This document shows positions 37,401-43,860 of a stretch of 64,000 nt of DNA, piece after piece (within the stretch, counting starts at the first letter, position 1; each line of letters starts with the position of its first letter). Source of the stretch: Sinotaia quadrata (lineage: Eukaryota > Mollusca > Gastropoda > Architaenioglossa > Viviparidae); the NCBI GenBank assembly GCA_028829895.1, contig CM054181.1:34086259-34150258 (forward strand), read 5' to 3'. The notes under the pieces were generated by a model. It saw nothing but the letters and a program-made list of their open reading frames with translations. It had not been told where the DNA came from and made no database searches. Position numbers and translations under genes: made by a program.

Positions 37401-38403
37401 AATACTTTAACTTAGTTAAGCACACACACTTCAACCTCCCTTAAACTTATCTTTATAAGCCTGTAATTAACATTTATCTTCCAGCATTCAGTCTGAAAAT
37501 GTCTTGTCCTACTCTTTCTAAAATTAGTATGAGCTTTGTCCATCAGAAGAAAAATCTCATGCACACACCAATTCTAAAACAGTGACTTGAAAATACAAGA
37601 ATATTTTCACTCTGGCAATTGTGCCTGTGGCAGCTATAGAAATTAGAATAGCTGTCACGATGGAGCAAAACTGTTTAGCCCCCCCCCCCCCAAAAAAAAA
37701 AATGTTTCTCTGTAATTTAAAACTGTATCTCAATACTATGGTTGATTAGTGCATGCATTTGAAACTACAAGGATAATAATAAATAAATGGTGAAAACTGT
37801 AGGCCCTAATAGTAATGCCTCGGATATGACCGAAAATGAAAAATAGTACAAAAAATAATCAATCATATTAATTAGGCTAATAATCTTAAACTGCTCTCAA
37901 ACGTGAATAAGCATAATGTGAAAAGCATGTTATCTTATTTTTAAGAGTAGAAAAGAAATTACTATTAATAACTCAACCAGTACAAGCTATAGGCCCTACC
38001 ACTAAATAAATAAGTAGTAATTCATAATAAACAAAAGAAGAGTAAGATTGTTGAAACTTGAAAACCATAAAAACAAACTTGCCTTGGAAATTTTTTTTTA
38101 AAAATCTCAACAAAGAATACCAGAAATGTGAAACCAAAAATACTTGTTTGACATGTCTGCATGAAACATAGCAACTATAGAAATCTACAAATAATCTGAG
38201 AGCATGGTAAAAAGAACTTTCGTTTTCAAGTCCAGAAGCGCACATGAAATTAAATGCATTTTCAAATACACGAAACAGAAATAAACTTCACTTACTTTGA
38301 TTTGTCTTGAATAAGCTTTCTTTGCGACTTGTGAATTATAATGTCTAAAATGAAAACTGCTCCATCTACAACATGCACGTGAAAACGAGAGACATCGAAC
38401 CAT
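689..38403 (-). CDS. Gene A: KH-domain protein with giant 13-residue repeat exon (11 exons, 3' end outside window)
   Basis: Overview of a gene assembled by splice-site reading; exons are listed separately. Eleven exons keep a single open frame: 38296-38403, 36940-37047, 31924-35226, 28802-28928, 24187-24341, 13744-13815, 10001-10087, 9155-9235, 7546-7594, 5534-5595 and 689-782, together 4246 bases or 1415 codons plus one base. Domain order: basic Ser/Arg/Cys-rich N-terminus without acidic residues, polar linker, about 65 copies of a 13-residue repeat of the type EENKADSQETLQS, one KH domain with a GKDG loop, then a Lys/Ser/Glu-rich tail. A single KH domain predicts binding of single-stranded RNA or DNA. 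The N-terminus could be a mitochondrial presequence, which is inference. The C-terminus lies left of the window. No named family is recognised; exons inside the 10-kb intron 13816-24186 could have been missed. Confidence 0.75.
2788..2935. repeat. GA-rich purine microsatellite
   Basis: Imperfect GAGA/GAAA tract of about 150 bases with almost all purines on the plus strand. Open reading frames seen over it on both strands are repeat artefacts. Confidence 0.85.
3486..3762. repeat. Minisatellite, 31-34-bp unit, about 9 copies
   Basis: Direct tandem copies of the type tgcaaatataaa(a)tggta followed by ttggttacaatggctg. Copies in the middle (about 3557-3660) are nearly identical and the outer ones have diverged. 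It lies inside intron 10 of gene A. Confidence 0.9.
3936..4053. repeat. Two-copy tandem duplication, about 61 bp
   Basis: Two diverged neighbours share the pattern ttgatggrctgagcctsagwagagaaatt. No coding content. Confidence 0.6.
4451..4491. repeat. (TA)n microsatellite
   Basis: About 20 uninterrupted TA units. Confidence 0.95.
5534..5595 (-). CDS. Gene A exon 10 (lysine-rich)
   Basis: 62 bases, entered with one base pending from exon 9 and left in phase 0. The acceptor at 5596 (TTTGCAG) is required: the nearer acceptor at 5579 would give a stop in this frame. Donor GTATGT. The joined codon is GAT (Asp) and the exon then encodes SQISQKKKNKKKKQNREENV. The lysine cluster resembles a nuclear-localisation or nucleic-acid-contact segment, but composition alone cannot decide. 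Confidence 0.6.
5596..7545. other. Intron 9 of gene A, nothing recognised
   Basis: AT-rich intronic DNA of 1.95 kb. No repeat array, mobile element or exon was recognised. Confidence 0.6.
7546..7594 (-). CDS. Gene A exon 9 (acidic)
   Basis: 49 bases, phase 0 in, one base left over. The acceptor is attatttgcag and the donor GTATGC. It encodes ETEKDVDKDEVESSVD, an acidic segment just before the lysine-rich exon 10. Because the exon is short, support rests on both splice sites and on phase continuity with exons 8 and 10. Confidence 0.6.
7595..9154. other. Intron 8 of gene A with degenerate intronic repeat
   Basis: Non-coding. Between about 8255 and 8600 it contains degenerate copies of a 'ggtctccaagtagactatttta' repeat plus flanking sequence, which recurs at 9298-9905 beside exon 7. 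See the segmental duplication entry. Confidence 0.6.
9155..9235 (-). CDS. Gene A exon 8 (duplicate of exon 7)
   Basis: 81 bases, phase 0 in and out, acceptor ttttacag, donor GTGAGA. It encodes 27 residues starting NERELHEPSKKLKKEQ and ending TPSKVESPK. It aligns with exon 7 around EPSKK-KKE and PSKV-S-K, so the pair is a tandem exon duplication. Because both exons are symmetrical (phase 0-0), either could be skipped without changing frame. Confidence 0.7.
10001..10087 (-). CDS. Gene A exon 7 (duplicate of exon 8)
   Basis: 87 bases, phase 0-0, acceptor ttttacag, donor GTGAAG. It encodes 29 residues starting NNEEPELVPSKKSKKEHF and ending PSKVQSAKARK. Basic, Ser/Pro-containing, probably disordered. 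Its paralogue is exon 8, 0.8 kb to the left. Confidence 0.7.
10383..10432. repeat. (TG)n grading into (CG)n
   Basis: Alternating purine-pyrimidine tract: TG repeats pass into gcgcgcgc and then tgcatgc. Such sequence is prone to Z-DNA. Confidence 0.9.
11145..12558. mobile_element. Candidate solo LTR of a retrotransposon
   Basis: A 1.4-kb block clearly richer in GC and CpG than the surrounding intron. It begins TGTCACGAAC and ends AATGTAACA, giving TGT...ACA ends. The flanking pentamers are ttctg and ttttg, a 4/5 match for a target duplication. No ORF is present. It contains three TCACGTG-type E-boxes in or near it. The boundaries are my reading; no second LTR or internal region is seen, so a different repeat type is possible. 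Confidence 0.4.
13455..13735. repeat. Degenerate tandem repeat, roughly 80-110 bp unit
   Basis: Three related copies share caaayaaaa...tggtctctatwgaaatgacatactgaat followed by tatattac and tgtctataaac. It lies directly beside the donor side of exon 6. Confidence 0.65.
13744..13815 (-). CDS. Gene A exon 6
   Basis: 72 bases, phase 0-0, acceptor ttatttag, donor GTACTG. It encodes DLSEFVQHLKKRGPDTKSSS followed by TSDK: a short amphipathic helix (LSEFVQHLKKR) and then a Ser/Thr-rich linker. It is separated from exon 5 by a 10-kb intron, so an additional unseen exon between them cannot be excluded. Confidence 0.65.
13816..19456. other. Left part of intron 5 of gene A
   Basis: Mostly AT-rich DNA. 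At about 14685-14900 there is a fragment similar to that at 10605-10735 (shared gggcagg, gattgg...tcac, catcc and a ttgatacaa-like end). A mixed A/CA/TA microsatellite lies at 15233-15276. A 63-codon minus-strand ORF with several CpGs lies at 16023-16214 (see findings). At about 18060-18430 is the first copy of an interspersed repeat repeated at 20650-21020. No transcribed feature is otherwise supported. Confidence 0.5.
18060..18430 (+). repeat. Interspersed repeat of unknown family, copy 1
   Basis: Shares an ordered series of matches with 20650-21020: gggaaacct, aaactggaca-ggt, ataaaagttagt, aagaggaaa, cttctcctatrgtta, aaactag, and ttataattc-gaattgccag. The copies are in the same orientation and moderately diverged. 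Short ORFs over it are incidental. Confidence 0.6.
19457..19512. repeat. Perfect 21-bp inverted repeat with 14-nt loop
   Basis: The left arm 19457-19477 is exactly complementary to 19492-19512 (core TACAAGTACCAAAATTA), separated by 14 bases. Transcripts of either strand would form a perfect 21-bp hairpin. The core tacaagtac also appears in the nearby repeat at about 20813-20835. Confidence 0.85.
19921..20378 (+). pseudogene. piggyBac-like transposase fragment (internally deleted, frameshifted)
   Basis: The first frame (19921-20232) starts with an acidic, Ser-rich N-terminus (DDSEIESNIVFNQDSD) of the kind seen at the start of piggyBac transposases, then jumps to a segment with FPGGFNVMIATA and FWFLLIYAIKIAFNLY. 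After a frameshift near a poly-A run at about 20230 the sequence continues KKTLSHLDFHELATQLTAGF and stops at 20378. Those pieces resemble the C-terminal part of piggyBac transposases (helical segment with N/F-x-LY, then S-x-x-x-F-x-x-x-LA-x-L). The catalytic DDD core is missing. It is dead as a transposase. It lies antisense inside intron 5 of gene A, between two direct copies of an unknown repeat. Family assignment is by pattern only. Confidence 0.45.
20650..21020 (+). repeat. Interspersed repeat of unknown family, copy 2
   Basis: Second, same-orientation copy of the repeat at 18060-18430. It carries an insertion or local duplication of a caaatacaagta motif at about 20810-20835. It ends shortly before the hAT element. 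Confidence 0.6.
21181..22074. mobile_element. hAT element with perfect 8-bp target duplication
   Basis: The element spans 21189-22066. Both ends carry the terminal inverted repeat CAGGGGCAGGCAAACT (16 bp identical), followed inward by CTGGCCCGCG on one side and its diverged counterpart on the other. The flanks are the identical octamer gtctaaat (21181-21188 and 22067-22074). At 878 bp it is much shorter than an autonomous hAT and keeps only the 3' end of the transposase. Identical duplications and intact ends suggest a fairly young insertion into intron 5 of gene A. Confidence 0.95.
21607..21909 (+). pseudogene. hAT transposase C-terminal (dimerisation) fragment
   Basis: A 100-residue open frame within the hAT element. 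After a hydrophobic start it contains MFGSTFCCEQLFSKMKYTKN, then RYQLSDHHLNDILRLSTSSV and KPDIKSLI. This matches the C-terminal hAT dimerisation region shared by Charlie-like elements and the GTF2I-repeat/ZBED-type host proteins derived from them (pattern FGSTYLCEQ-FS-MK, then R-L-D-HL---LR-AT). No BED finger and no complete RNase-H-like core remain, so it cannot move itself, although the fragment has no internal stop. It is antisense to gene A. Confidence 0.8.
22075..24186. other. Right part of intron 5 of gene A
   Basis: It contains an imperfect inverted repeat (22531-22563 against 23311-23345, 14-bp identical core TGAAATGGAATCTA) and a possible alternative terminal exon at 23055-23222. The remaining sequence is AT-rich with nothing recognised. 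Confidence 0.5.
23055..23222 (-). CDS. Possible alternative 3'-terminal exon of gene A
   Basis: A minus-strand frame follows the acceptor-like GATGTCAG and runs 55 codons to a TAA. It contains NVIFSGTSCTF, DSKSSTVSSSHTISNDIGD and ends NEETMTDEDHVW. It is phase 0 and could join exon 5, giving a short isoform that ends soon after the KH domain. Against this, the upstream polypyrimidine tract is poor and the segment lies beside a repeat fragment. It cannot be an internal exon, because its only donor (GTAAAT at its 3' end) gives a phase that hits a stop. Confidence 0.25.
   Translation of the reverse strand, partial: ARGQKASNVIFSGTSCTFNPIHTGDSKSSTVSSSHTISNDIGDNEETMTDEDHVW
24187..24341 (-). CDS. 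Gene A exon 5: second half of KH domain
   Basis: 155 bases, entered with one base pending and left in phase 0. The acceptor is ttttatcag and the donor GTTAGT. Joined to exon 4 it completes the GKDG loop of a type-I KH fold: after GKDG come NNIKEIMRQSGATVEME (helix B and strand), FNILKITGFPGQ (strand beta-prime to helix turn) and RKHAVKLIANCLQLS (C-terminal helix). KH domains bind four-base single-stranded RNA or DNA motifs, with the GxxG loop contacting the backbone. No Asp-Asp or other inactivating change is seen in the loop. The exon boundary falls exactly inside the GxxG motif. Confidence 0.85.
26200..27005 (+). pseudogene. Non-LTR retrotransposon pol 3' end, decayed
   Basis: Broken plus-strand frames reproduce the C-terminal end of an invertebrate LINE-type ORF. 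In order they give EYTVRQKRSGKMTHRNLCEN, then MHPPEAVI, then RQDSIVVNKSNRTATITDAA, FPSDRNIKAKREKYEDLRLE and VLRW-stop-NVKAEIIPV, and finally LLKAALLKSAHILHKTLDS. This follows the familiar pattern ...KMTHWNLC...PEAV...RRPDIVVVNK...DIA-P-D--I--KE-EKY-DLK-E--R-W-VKA-VIPVVVGALG...LL--A-LGTA-ILRKVL. Frameshifts, stops and a missing IGALG segment show it is dead. It ends in a GAT microsatellite (26986-27003), as many LINE tails do, and is antisense inside gene A. Confidence 0.8.
27355..27482. repeat. Exact 64-bp tandem duplication
   Basis: Two adjacent copies, 27355-27418 and 27419-27482, beginning atacaattcataaaggatg, with no difference seen. The duplication must be recent or be an assembly artefact. 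Confidence 0.9.
28052..28079. repeat. (CA)n microsatellite
   Basis: About 14 uninterrupted CA units. Confidence 0.95.
28140..28740. repeat. Minisatellite, 45-bp unit derived from a 22-23-bp dimer
   Basis: The centre (about 28195-28500) holds near-identical 45-bp copies beginning aaaaatcatgccaatttta and containing atgtcaatgttagttat. The edges decay into single 22-23-bp units of the type aaaatcatgtaaatgttagtt. Since 45 is divisible by three, several frames on both strands stay open; these ORFs are artefacts, as the array lies in intron 4. Confidence 0.9.
28802..28928 (-). CDS. Gene A exon 4: linker and first half of KH domain
   Basis: 127 bases, phase 0 in, one base left over; acceptor after a T-rich tract (ttttag), donor GTAAAT. 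It encodes CFSKHDEKDDRNQASFESSH, a polar linker, then DIYHIGRDLCSHALGK, which supplies the first strand and helix of the KH domain. The final G joins exon 5 to give the Asp of the GKDG loop. The previous exon ends in phase 0 at HSEENK, so the repeat domain runs directly into this linker. Confidence 0.8.
28929..31923. other. Intron 3 of gene A
   Basis: A 3.0-kb intron. Apart from the hAT MITE at 29202-29397 it is AT-rich sequence without recognisable features. Confidence 0.6.
29194..29405. mobile_element. hAT-type MITE, 196 bp
   Basis: The element 29202-29397 has terminal inverted repeats CAGGGGTGCACAAAC / GTTTGTGCACCCCTG (15 bp perfect), a gcggcccgcgggcc inner motif and no coding sequence. 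Flanking octamers are ctctaatc and ctctagtc, a 7/8 target duplication. The similar ends (CAGGGG...CAAAC, ggcccgcg) link it to the larger hAT at 21189-22066, though not as its direct deletion product. Confidence 0.9.
31924..35226 (-). CDS. Gene A exon 3: giant 13-residue repeat exon
   Basis: 3303 bases (1101 codons), phase 0-0, acceptor tgcttttacag, donor GTGTGT. The first ~220 residues are non-repetitive, acidic and polar (starting HSRKLMVNQRSRSTDSAPQS). The rest is about 65 copies of a 13-residue (39-bp) unit, typically SEENKADSQETLQ, with variants KENKADPQKT and EENKANQQNTL. Glu, Lys, Gln, Asn, Ser and Asp dominate; no Cys and hardly any aromatic residues occur in the array, so an extended disordered or weak coiled-coil region is expected. 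Two similar blocks of 0.7-0.76 kb carry the rarer units QKNRSKKNKANQQN, HKA-SKDAFRSEEN and ENRKPQKN in the same order, showing a higher-order duplication. Plus-strand frames over this exon (VSLPYFLLIEESL type) are mirror artefacts. No function is known for the repeat. Confidence 0.85.
35227..36939. other. Intron 2 of gene A, nothing recognised
   Basis: A 1.7-kb AT-rich intron with A/T homopolymer runs and no repeat array or mobile element recognised. Confidence 0.6.
36940..37047 (-). CDS. Gene A exon 2
   Basis: 108 bases, phase 0-0, acceptor taatccaacag, donor GTGAAT. It encodes 36 residues: VSTRIAINQWISLDLKEKQY followed by YRMDQSGDTNLAHQTE. Polar with one hydrophobic patch; no motif recognised. 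An internal ATG just after the acceptor is not needed as a start, since exon 1 supplies one in frame. Confidence 0.65.
37048..38295. other. Intron 1 of gene A
   Basis: A 1.25-kb intron. It contains a poly-C run followed directly by poly-A at about 37680-37701; otherwise AT-rich with nothing recognised. Confidence 0.6.
38296..38403 (-). CDS. Gene A exon 1 (start codon, presequence-like N-terminus)
   Basis: The ATG at 38403 opens a 36-codon frame that ends AAA|GTAAGT, a consensus donor, in phase 0. The peptide starts MVRCLSFSRACCRWSSFHFR and ends KKAYSRQIK. It has no Asp or Glu, many Arg/Lys and Ser, and scattered hydrophobic residues, which fits a mitochondrial targeting presequence. That is inference from composition. 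Upstream sequence (38404-38520) has more GC and CpG than the gene body, as expected for a promoter/5' UTR, but no TATA box was identified. This is the most upstream exon found. Confidence 0.65.
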
Positions 38404-39099
38404 AGGCTATGACCAAATCCAACACGAGTTCTATGAAAAATGCGTCACTAATGATATGCCGGTGGGCTTCCTGTAAATGGCAAGCCGAATTTCTATTTGC
38501 CGAGATGGGAGAATCCCTGATTCTATATTTAAAATTTCTATTTATGGTTTCGCTTGAAAATTACGTGTAGTTGCAATACTTTGTGTGACAGCAAAAGTTG
38601 CCTGCAAATATTTATGAAATAATTATTATATTTATATTCTTTAATATTTAATGTAAATCCCTAACAAAAACTGAAAGCAGACTTCAAGCACTACACCTTA
38701 AGAAATATGTAAGAGTCAGAATTCTCCAGAACCATAGCAAAAATGATAGCAATAAGAAAGGTTTTTTCATGGTCAAATTTCTTGAAGTTAGCAAACCAGG
38801 CTGAGTAATAAACAACCTCCCAATGACGCTACCAGTTCTAGGTAATAGAAAGTGACCTTTTAGAAAAATCATCTGATTTTGTCTATGGTCAAGTCTGGTC
38901 ATTAAAGACTGTCGGTGAGTTATTTGACTGATAAAGAAAGAGTGGACTTAGAAATATTTTCTTGCATTTTGAACTATTGATTTATGGTTTGTCATTTGAC
39001 TCAGAGATGATTTTATGTATTTTCTCTGACTTCTTATTAGAGAGATTTTGTATATTGCATTTTTGAACATATGACATTGCCCCTAGTGGAAATGCTATT

Positions 39100-40130
39100 T
39101 GTGAATTTCATTATATTATATTTTATGATCATGTGAGGGAATCAGGTTAATTAATTTTATTATAGGAATGTAAATTTGAGAATGCTCGTGGAGAAATATG
39201 GGAGTGTAGAGTATTTTAGACCTGAATCTACACCTATTCCTTGATTGCACCTTTCCTGGTTTTGTTATCCACTTCTGCACTCTACTGATCTACTAAATCT
39301 GTACTGTGTGACACTATTCGTTACATTTGCTGGTAACAAAGTTGCTGGAAATTGGTTACGTGAATCTCTATTCCAGAACCTTATGGCAGAAGTTGGGTCT
39401 GGCTTTGGTCTGAAGAGATTGCACACAACATTCTTGGAACAGTTCGGGTAGTGTGCCTAGAGGTGTACATTAGACCCATTATCCAATCCAAGCAAGAGAG
39501 CCTGTGACATTGTCGCAAAAAAACTGCTGCCAGTGACAAGGTCGTGTAAAATTAACTATTGTTCTTTTCACTCCTACTCTGTTTCTGGGATGAGAAAATA
39601 TACTCACAATTTGATTATCGATTACTAACTTGAGTATTTCATTGTTATGACAGAGACTGAATAAGTGGTGGACATTGTCTGAACATTTATCCTCAGTAGA
39701 AGTAGAAGTGTGTGTTCTTTTTAACTGTATTCATTTGTACGTTTTGATTGTTGATTTAATAAATTTATTGTTGTTTCTTTTTTGTCCTTCTTAGGCATAT
39801 TATTTAAATTAATATGTTTGGGGTAATAGTGGGTGGATGGGGGCTCATTAAAATAACTTAAAAGATAGATCTAATTACTCCTTCAGTAAGAAGTTCCCAC
39901 CTATGGAAGAAATTATGTGTCAGTAGAATGTCTATCTAAACGTTGTAAAAGGTAGAATTTCTGCAGCACCAGGTGATCCACCAAGTGGGAGACAATTTGA
40001 GTGTCTTATTGGGATCTATTATTAATATATGAATTAAGATTCAAGTCACTTGTATTTATTTATGCATTATTAATTAGAATATAATATTCACCATAACCAG
40101 CAAAATGAGGGCTCACCCAGGATGAGCACA
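39100..40130 (+). mobile_element. LTR-retrotransposon-like debris
   Basis: A GC-richer block ends with gtgggtggatgggggctcat (39826-39845). A second motif at 40106-40124, tgagggctcacccaggatg, looks like a CpG-decayed version of the TGGGGGCTCGTCCGGGAT-type sequence that follows the 5' LTR in many gypsy-like elements and retroviruses. The first motif resembles gtttggatgggggatcgact near the end of the 11.1-12.6 kb block. No gag or pol frame is seen. Assignment is tentative. Confidence 0.3.
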
Positions 40131-40599
40131 AAATTTAGTTCAAAATTGTTAAACTAATTATTATTCTGGTGAAATTAGTAAGTATGGAAAACAATTAATG
40201 AAAATGTTGTTGACCTTAGGAACCTAAACCAGGAACCTTAGCCTAAACAGAGAGAAATACAGTTGATTAGAAAAACAAACATTATCATAAACAGTTTTTA
40301 TTTTAAATCATTATCTTTTTATAACACTATCTAGAATTTTGTCTTCCTTTCTCTATTCCTTTTTATCTTTTGAAAGTTTGGTTAACCTTTTGACTTTTGA
40401 TATTATTGATTGCATTTTTGCTGATGCATGTATTAAACAATTTCTATTATTGATTAGTAGAAATTGTATTGTTTACATTGTTGAAAATTTTAAGTAGTGA
40501 TATTTAAAAGTTTCACTAGCTGCTTGAGTGTATGTGTATATTTTGAAATCAACCAGATAGCTCAACAGTACAGCTAAGTTAATGAGCAACCACAGTAGG

Positions 40600-40815
40600 C
40601 TGATCTATAAAAATGGAGACTACTAGGGAAGAAAGAATGAGATGTATACAGATAGGAAAAATGAGGGTTAGGTGTCTTGGAATAGAAGAGGATAAAGTTG
40701 GGAAGTGTGCTATTGCCTTTTTACAAGAAACATCAGAAAGTGAAGAGAAAAAAATATTTGAAAGAGGAATGATGGAAAATGAGTGTACAGACAAACCCTG
40801 TGAAACAAACTGACA
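40600..40815 (+). pseudogene. Possible LINE endonuclease fragment
   Basis: A plus-strand 66-codon frame contains GKMRVRCLGIEEDKVGKCAI followed by AFLQETSESEEKKIFE. The AIAFLQET motif preceded by a basic segment resembles the start of the APE-type endonuclease in L1-like ORF2 (pattern WNVRG...KR-KV...DIAFLQETH). The expected SWNVRG part is degenerate. No reverse transcriptase follows. Weak evidence. Confidence 0.3.
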
Positions 40816-41651
40816 GGGTTAATAAATGCTATAAGTTAAATTCTCCCCAACAGTCAAATAAGGATGTGTCCTCCATTTTTTCAAGGTAGAAACTCTAATT
40901 TAACCAAATGTAGTGCTAAAAAGAAAGTTAGCAAACCAGTAGTATATTTTGGATACAGTCAGAGCAGTCACACTCCCATTTTATCTTATGCAAGTATATC
41001 TCATACCACTCAGGAAATTTTTGCTCACTTGAGGATGTTGATGTTTTGAACACGTGGACCAGTACCTGTGGCCAGTCTATAGTGGAAGAGACTCAGAGAC
41101 TGATAGGGAACTGTCTGAATGTCATGCACTTAATGGGCTTGGTAGCACGTGCATAGATGACGTAGCATTGACCCCAAAGGCTGTTGTGTACCAATATGGT
41201 GGTCAACAATAATGCTATATCAAGTCTGGTGGTGTCAGAGCAAATGGTTGTTTCTACCCACCAGGGGATGGGATGTGGGAGTGGTCAATGTGAAGAGACC
41301 CCTCCACCCTCACCTAACAGAGCATGATGATATGCAAACCAACAGCTGTTAAGACTGATAGGACAGTTACATGTGATATAATAGCACTGGATGCTAGTAG
41401 CAGTGTGTTGTCTATTTGTAATGCACCTAACGGACTTGTACATGTGGGATACAATGTCTGCTCTGTCTTACATGGTTGTTAGTATGGGAGTCAGTCATGA
41501 GACCATACCGGAACTGATGGTGGAGCAAATGGTTGTGTCTGGCATCAGAGAGATGATATAGTGTCAGAGTCTGAGCAGGAATGGTCCTTGCTCAGACTGT
41601 CACAGATACCAAGTGACATCTACACATAAAGAGATTGAATGGTAGTGGTAC

Positions 41652-43860
41652 TGTCACGATCATGAGGAAATATTAATTTTTAAAAATTTCTCTCTCTCTA
41701 AGTGTCATCATACTCTAAACAATTAACGAAACAGCTAAATTAATTAAAACAAGGAAAGGGGCAAAAATTACCATTTGGTCAACAATGTGAAATGCTAGCT
41801 GAGGTAGAAACGCCAAGTTCATGCCAGGGAATGGAAGGGCGTAATTAACTTTCGAGGAATGAACGCGTTTGCCCCTCTATGGTCAGGATGCCACGCCCAT
41901 AAATCTGTGTCAGTGTAGAGTACATGGCAGCCACTGAGATGCTAATTTTGTCCATGAGAAGGCAGGCTTTGAGTTTTGAAAAGTAACTTATTTTAAGAAT
42001 CACCACTATATAAATGTTTGGTAGTTTAAGTTGATATTGTTATTGTGAAATTACTTATTGAAATAGTTGAGTGATTGGAAAGCTAAGATTTATATTACTG
42101 TAGTTAAATGTTGGTTTGTGTGTACAACCCTTTCTTGCCATGATTAGTGTATGGCAAGGATGAGTCGCCATAGTAACTGTAGTTTTAAAAACAAAATAAA
42201 AATAATGTGCTCTCTGTGATCATGCTCTGAACTAGGTAGGTCAAATTGAATTGTCAATCAAAGGTGCCAACTTGGAACTCGATACTTGACACTAAATGAA
42301 AGTGGACAGTGAGAATATTCGTGAGCACGTATGTGCAGTGCTAGATGGGGGTACCACGTGCTGGAGGGGTGTGTGTTCTAATCAGCTCAGTGAAAGTGAT
42401 GTACAAGAACTTTGTGTATAAAAGGGGATGACAGAGATGGAGAAAAACAAGAAACATCAAGAATGTTGCAGCGTTTGGTAGAGGGGTGGAAAAGACCCTC
42501 TTTTAGAGTTTCTCCCTGCTTTTTTGTACCAAGAAGACTCTTCGAGCTGGGAGGCAATCAGCTAGCGAGTTCTTGGACACTGCAATAGATGTCTACCCAG
42601 GCTGTATTGAAGGTGCGCCGTCAAGGCCATCAACAGATCAAGATGGACCAATCATACCAGATAGACTGCGCAAAGACTGCAGACAATCGATTATTTTCCA
42701 TGCAGAGATGGAATTCTGGTGGATGTTTAAAGTTGTAGTGCACGGGATATATTGCAGAAGCAGTATATTGCAGAGGCGGTATATTACTGGAAACAGTCAG
42801 CAGTCATGTGTGTGGCATGCTGCCGAAGAACGGCAAGGTTGGCCGTTAGGTAGCATGAAGAGAAGAGATGATAGACGTAAGAGAAGATGAGAAACATAAG
42901 AGGAGATGAGAAATGAGAGACGTTGGTGAGAAGAGGAGAGGAGAAGAGAGAAAGTAACAAGAGAAATGGGCCTAACGAAGAGTGCAGCAAGAGCGTGAAA
43001 TTGTAGCAGCCGTCGTAGCAGTGAAGACGGCCGTATTTGAGTTCCAGGGAGCAAACCAGTGTCTAGACGTCTACGATGTTTTTGTGTATCATCAACCCCC
43101 CCCCCCCCCCCAGCACAAGGAGAAAGTGACAATGACTATGTGAGTAGAAAGATATTAACAAGTGCAGGAATCTCAGAGCATGTAAACCTAAAACTTAAAA
43201 CTAAAAGCTTAGGACTTTAATTAAGAATTAAACCTAAAATTAAAAATAAACCTTAAGTTTAAATCTGCATTTATAAGTAAAGGATGGCTTTAAGATTAAT
43301 ATAAGAAAATATTGATGTGATTATCTTGAGAAGGACTTGCAAGTCAAATGACATTGTTTATTGTTGAACTATTGAATTTTTATATAAGAGCAGTGGCTCC
43401 AGAACTTTGAGATAGTGACGGTTATTTTATGTTAAATAATGCTTAACGTATTTTAGAAATAGTATTGCATGAAGAATCTTGAATTTTGTATTATTTTATT
43501 TCATCATTCTTCATTCTTTTTTCTTTCTTTCTTTTCCCCAACCCCACGGTTGAGTTGTGGATGGTTGTGGATGGTTGACTAACAAACGTGTGAGAGGAAA
43601 CCCATAGATCAATAAATTTGAATTTATACTTTGACATTGAGGCTTTTCCTGTCTACGGTTTTGAAAGAGCAGTTGTGGTCGTTGTTATACGTTGTGTTGT
43701 CTGTGCTGTCTACACTTCACCCTTACCCGTATGCAAGCACACATGCAAACATGTCGGCAATACGTAACCTACACGCAGAATAAAATTCGAGCCAAATAAC
43801 TATCTTGGTATTCTGTGTGTGGATTTGTAATAATATTTATGCAAGTTCTGCGTGGCGTCG
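41652..43860 (+). mobile_element. CpG-rich retroelement-like block with own promoter motifs
   Basis: The block begins near TGTCACGATC (41652), the same first seven bases as the candidate LTR at 11145. It contains gtgtataaaagggg, a good TATA box at about 42416-42429, then GC-rich sequence with short open frames, a poly-C run, an aataaa signal at about 43610, and ends close to tggcgtcgactagccacc (43852-43869), which could be a primer-binding site. I could not find a target duplication or any gag/pol. It could equally be a decayed non-coding gene. Confidence 0.3.
43096..43111. repeat. Poly-C run, 16 bp
   Basis: Uninterrupted C16 on the plus strand; its length is likely to be unstable or misread. 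Confidence 0.9.

Noticed and set aside
42573..43132. Overlapping ORFs of 105 and 111 codons
   Set aside because: Opposite-strand frames over GC-rich, poly-C-containing repeat-like DNA with no recognisable domain.
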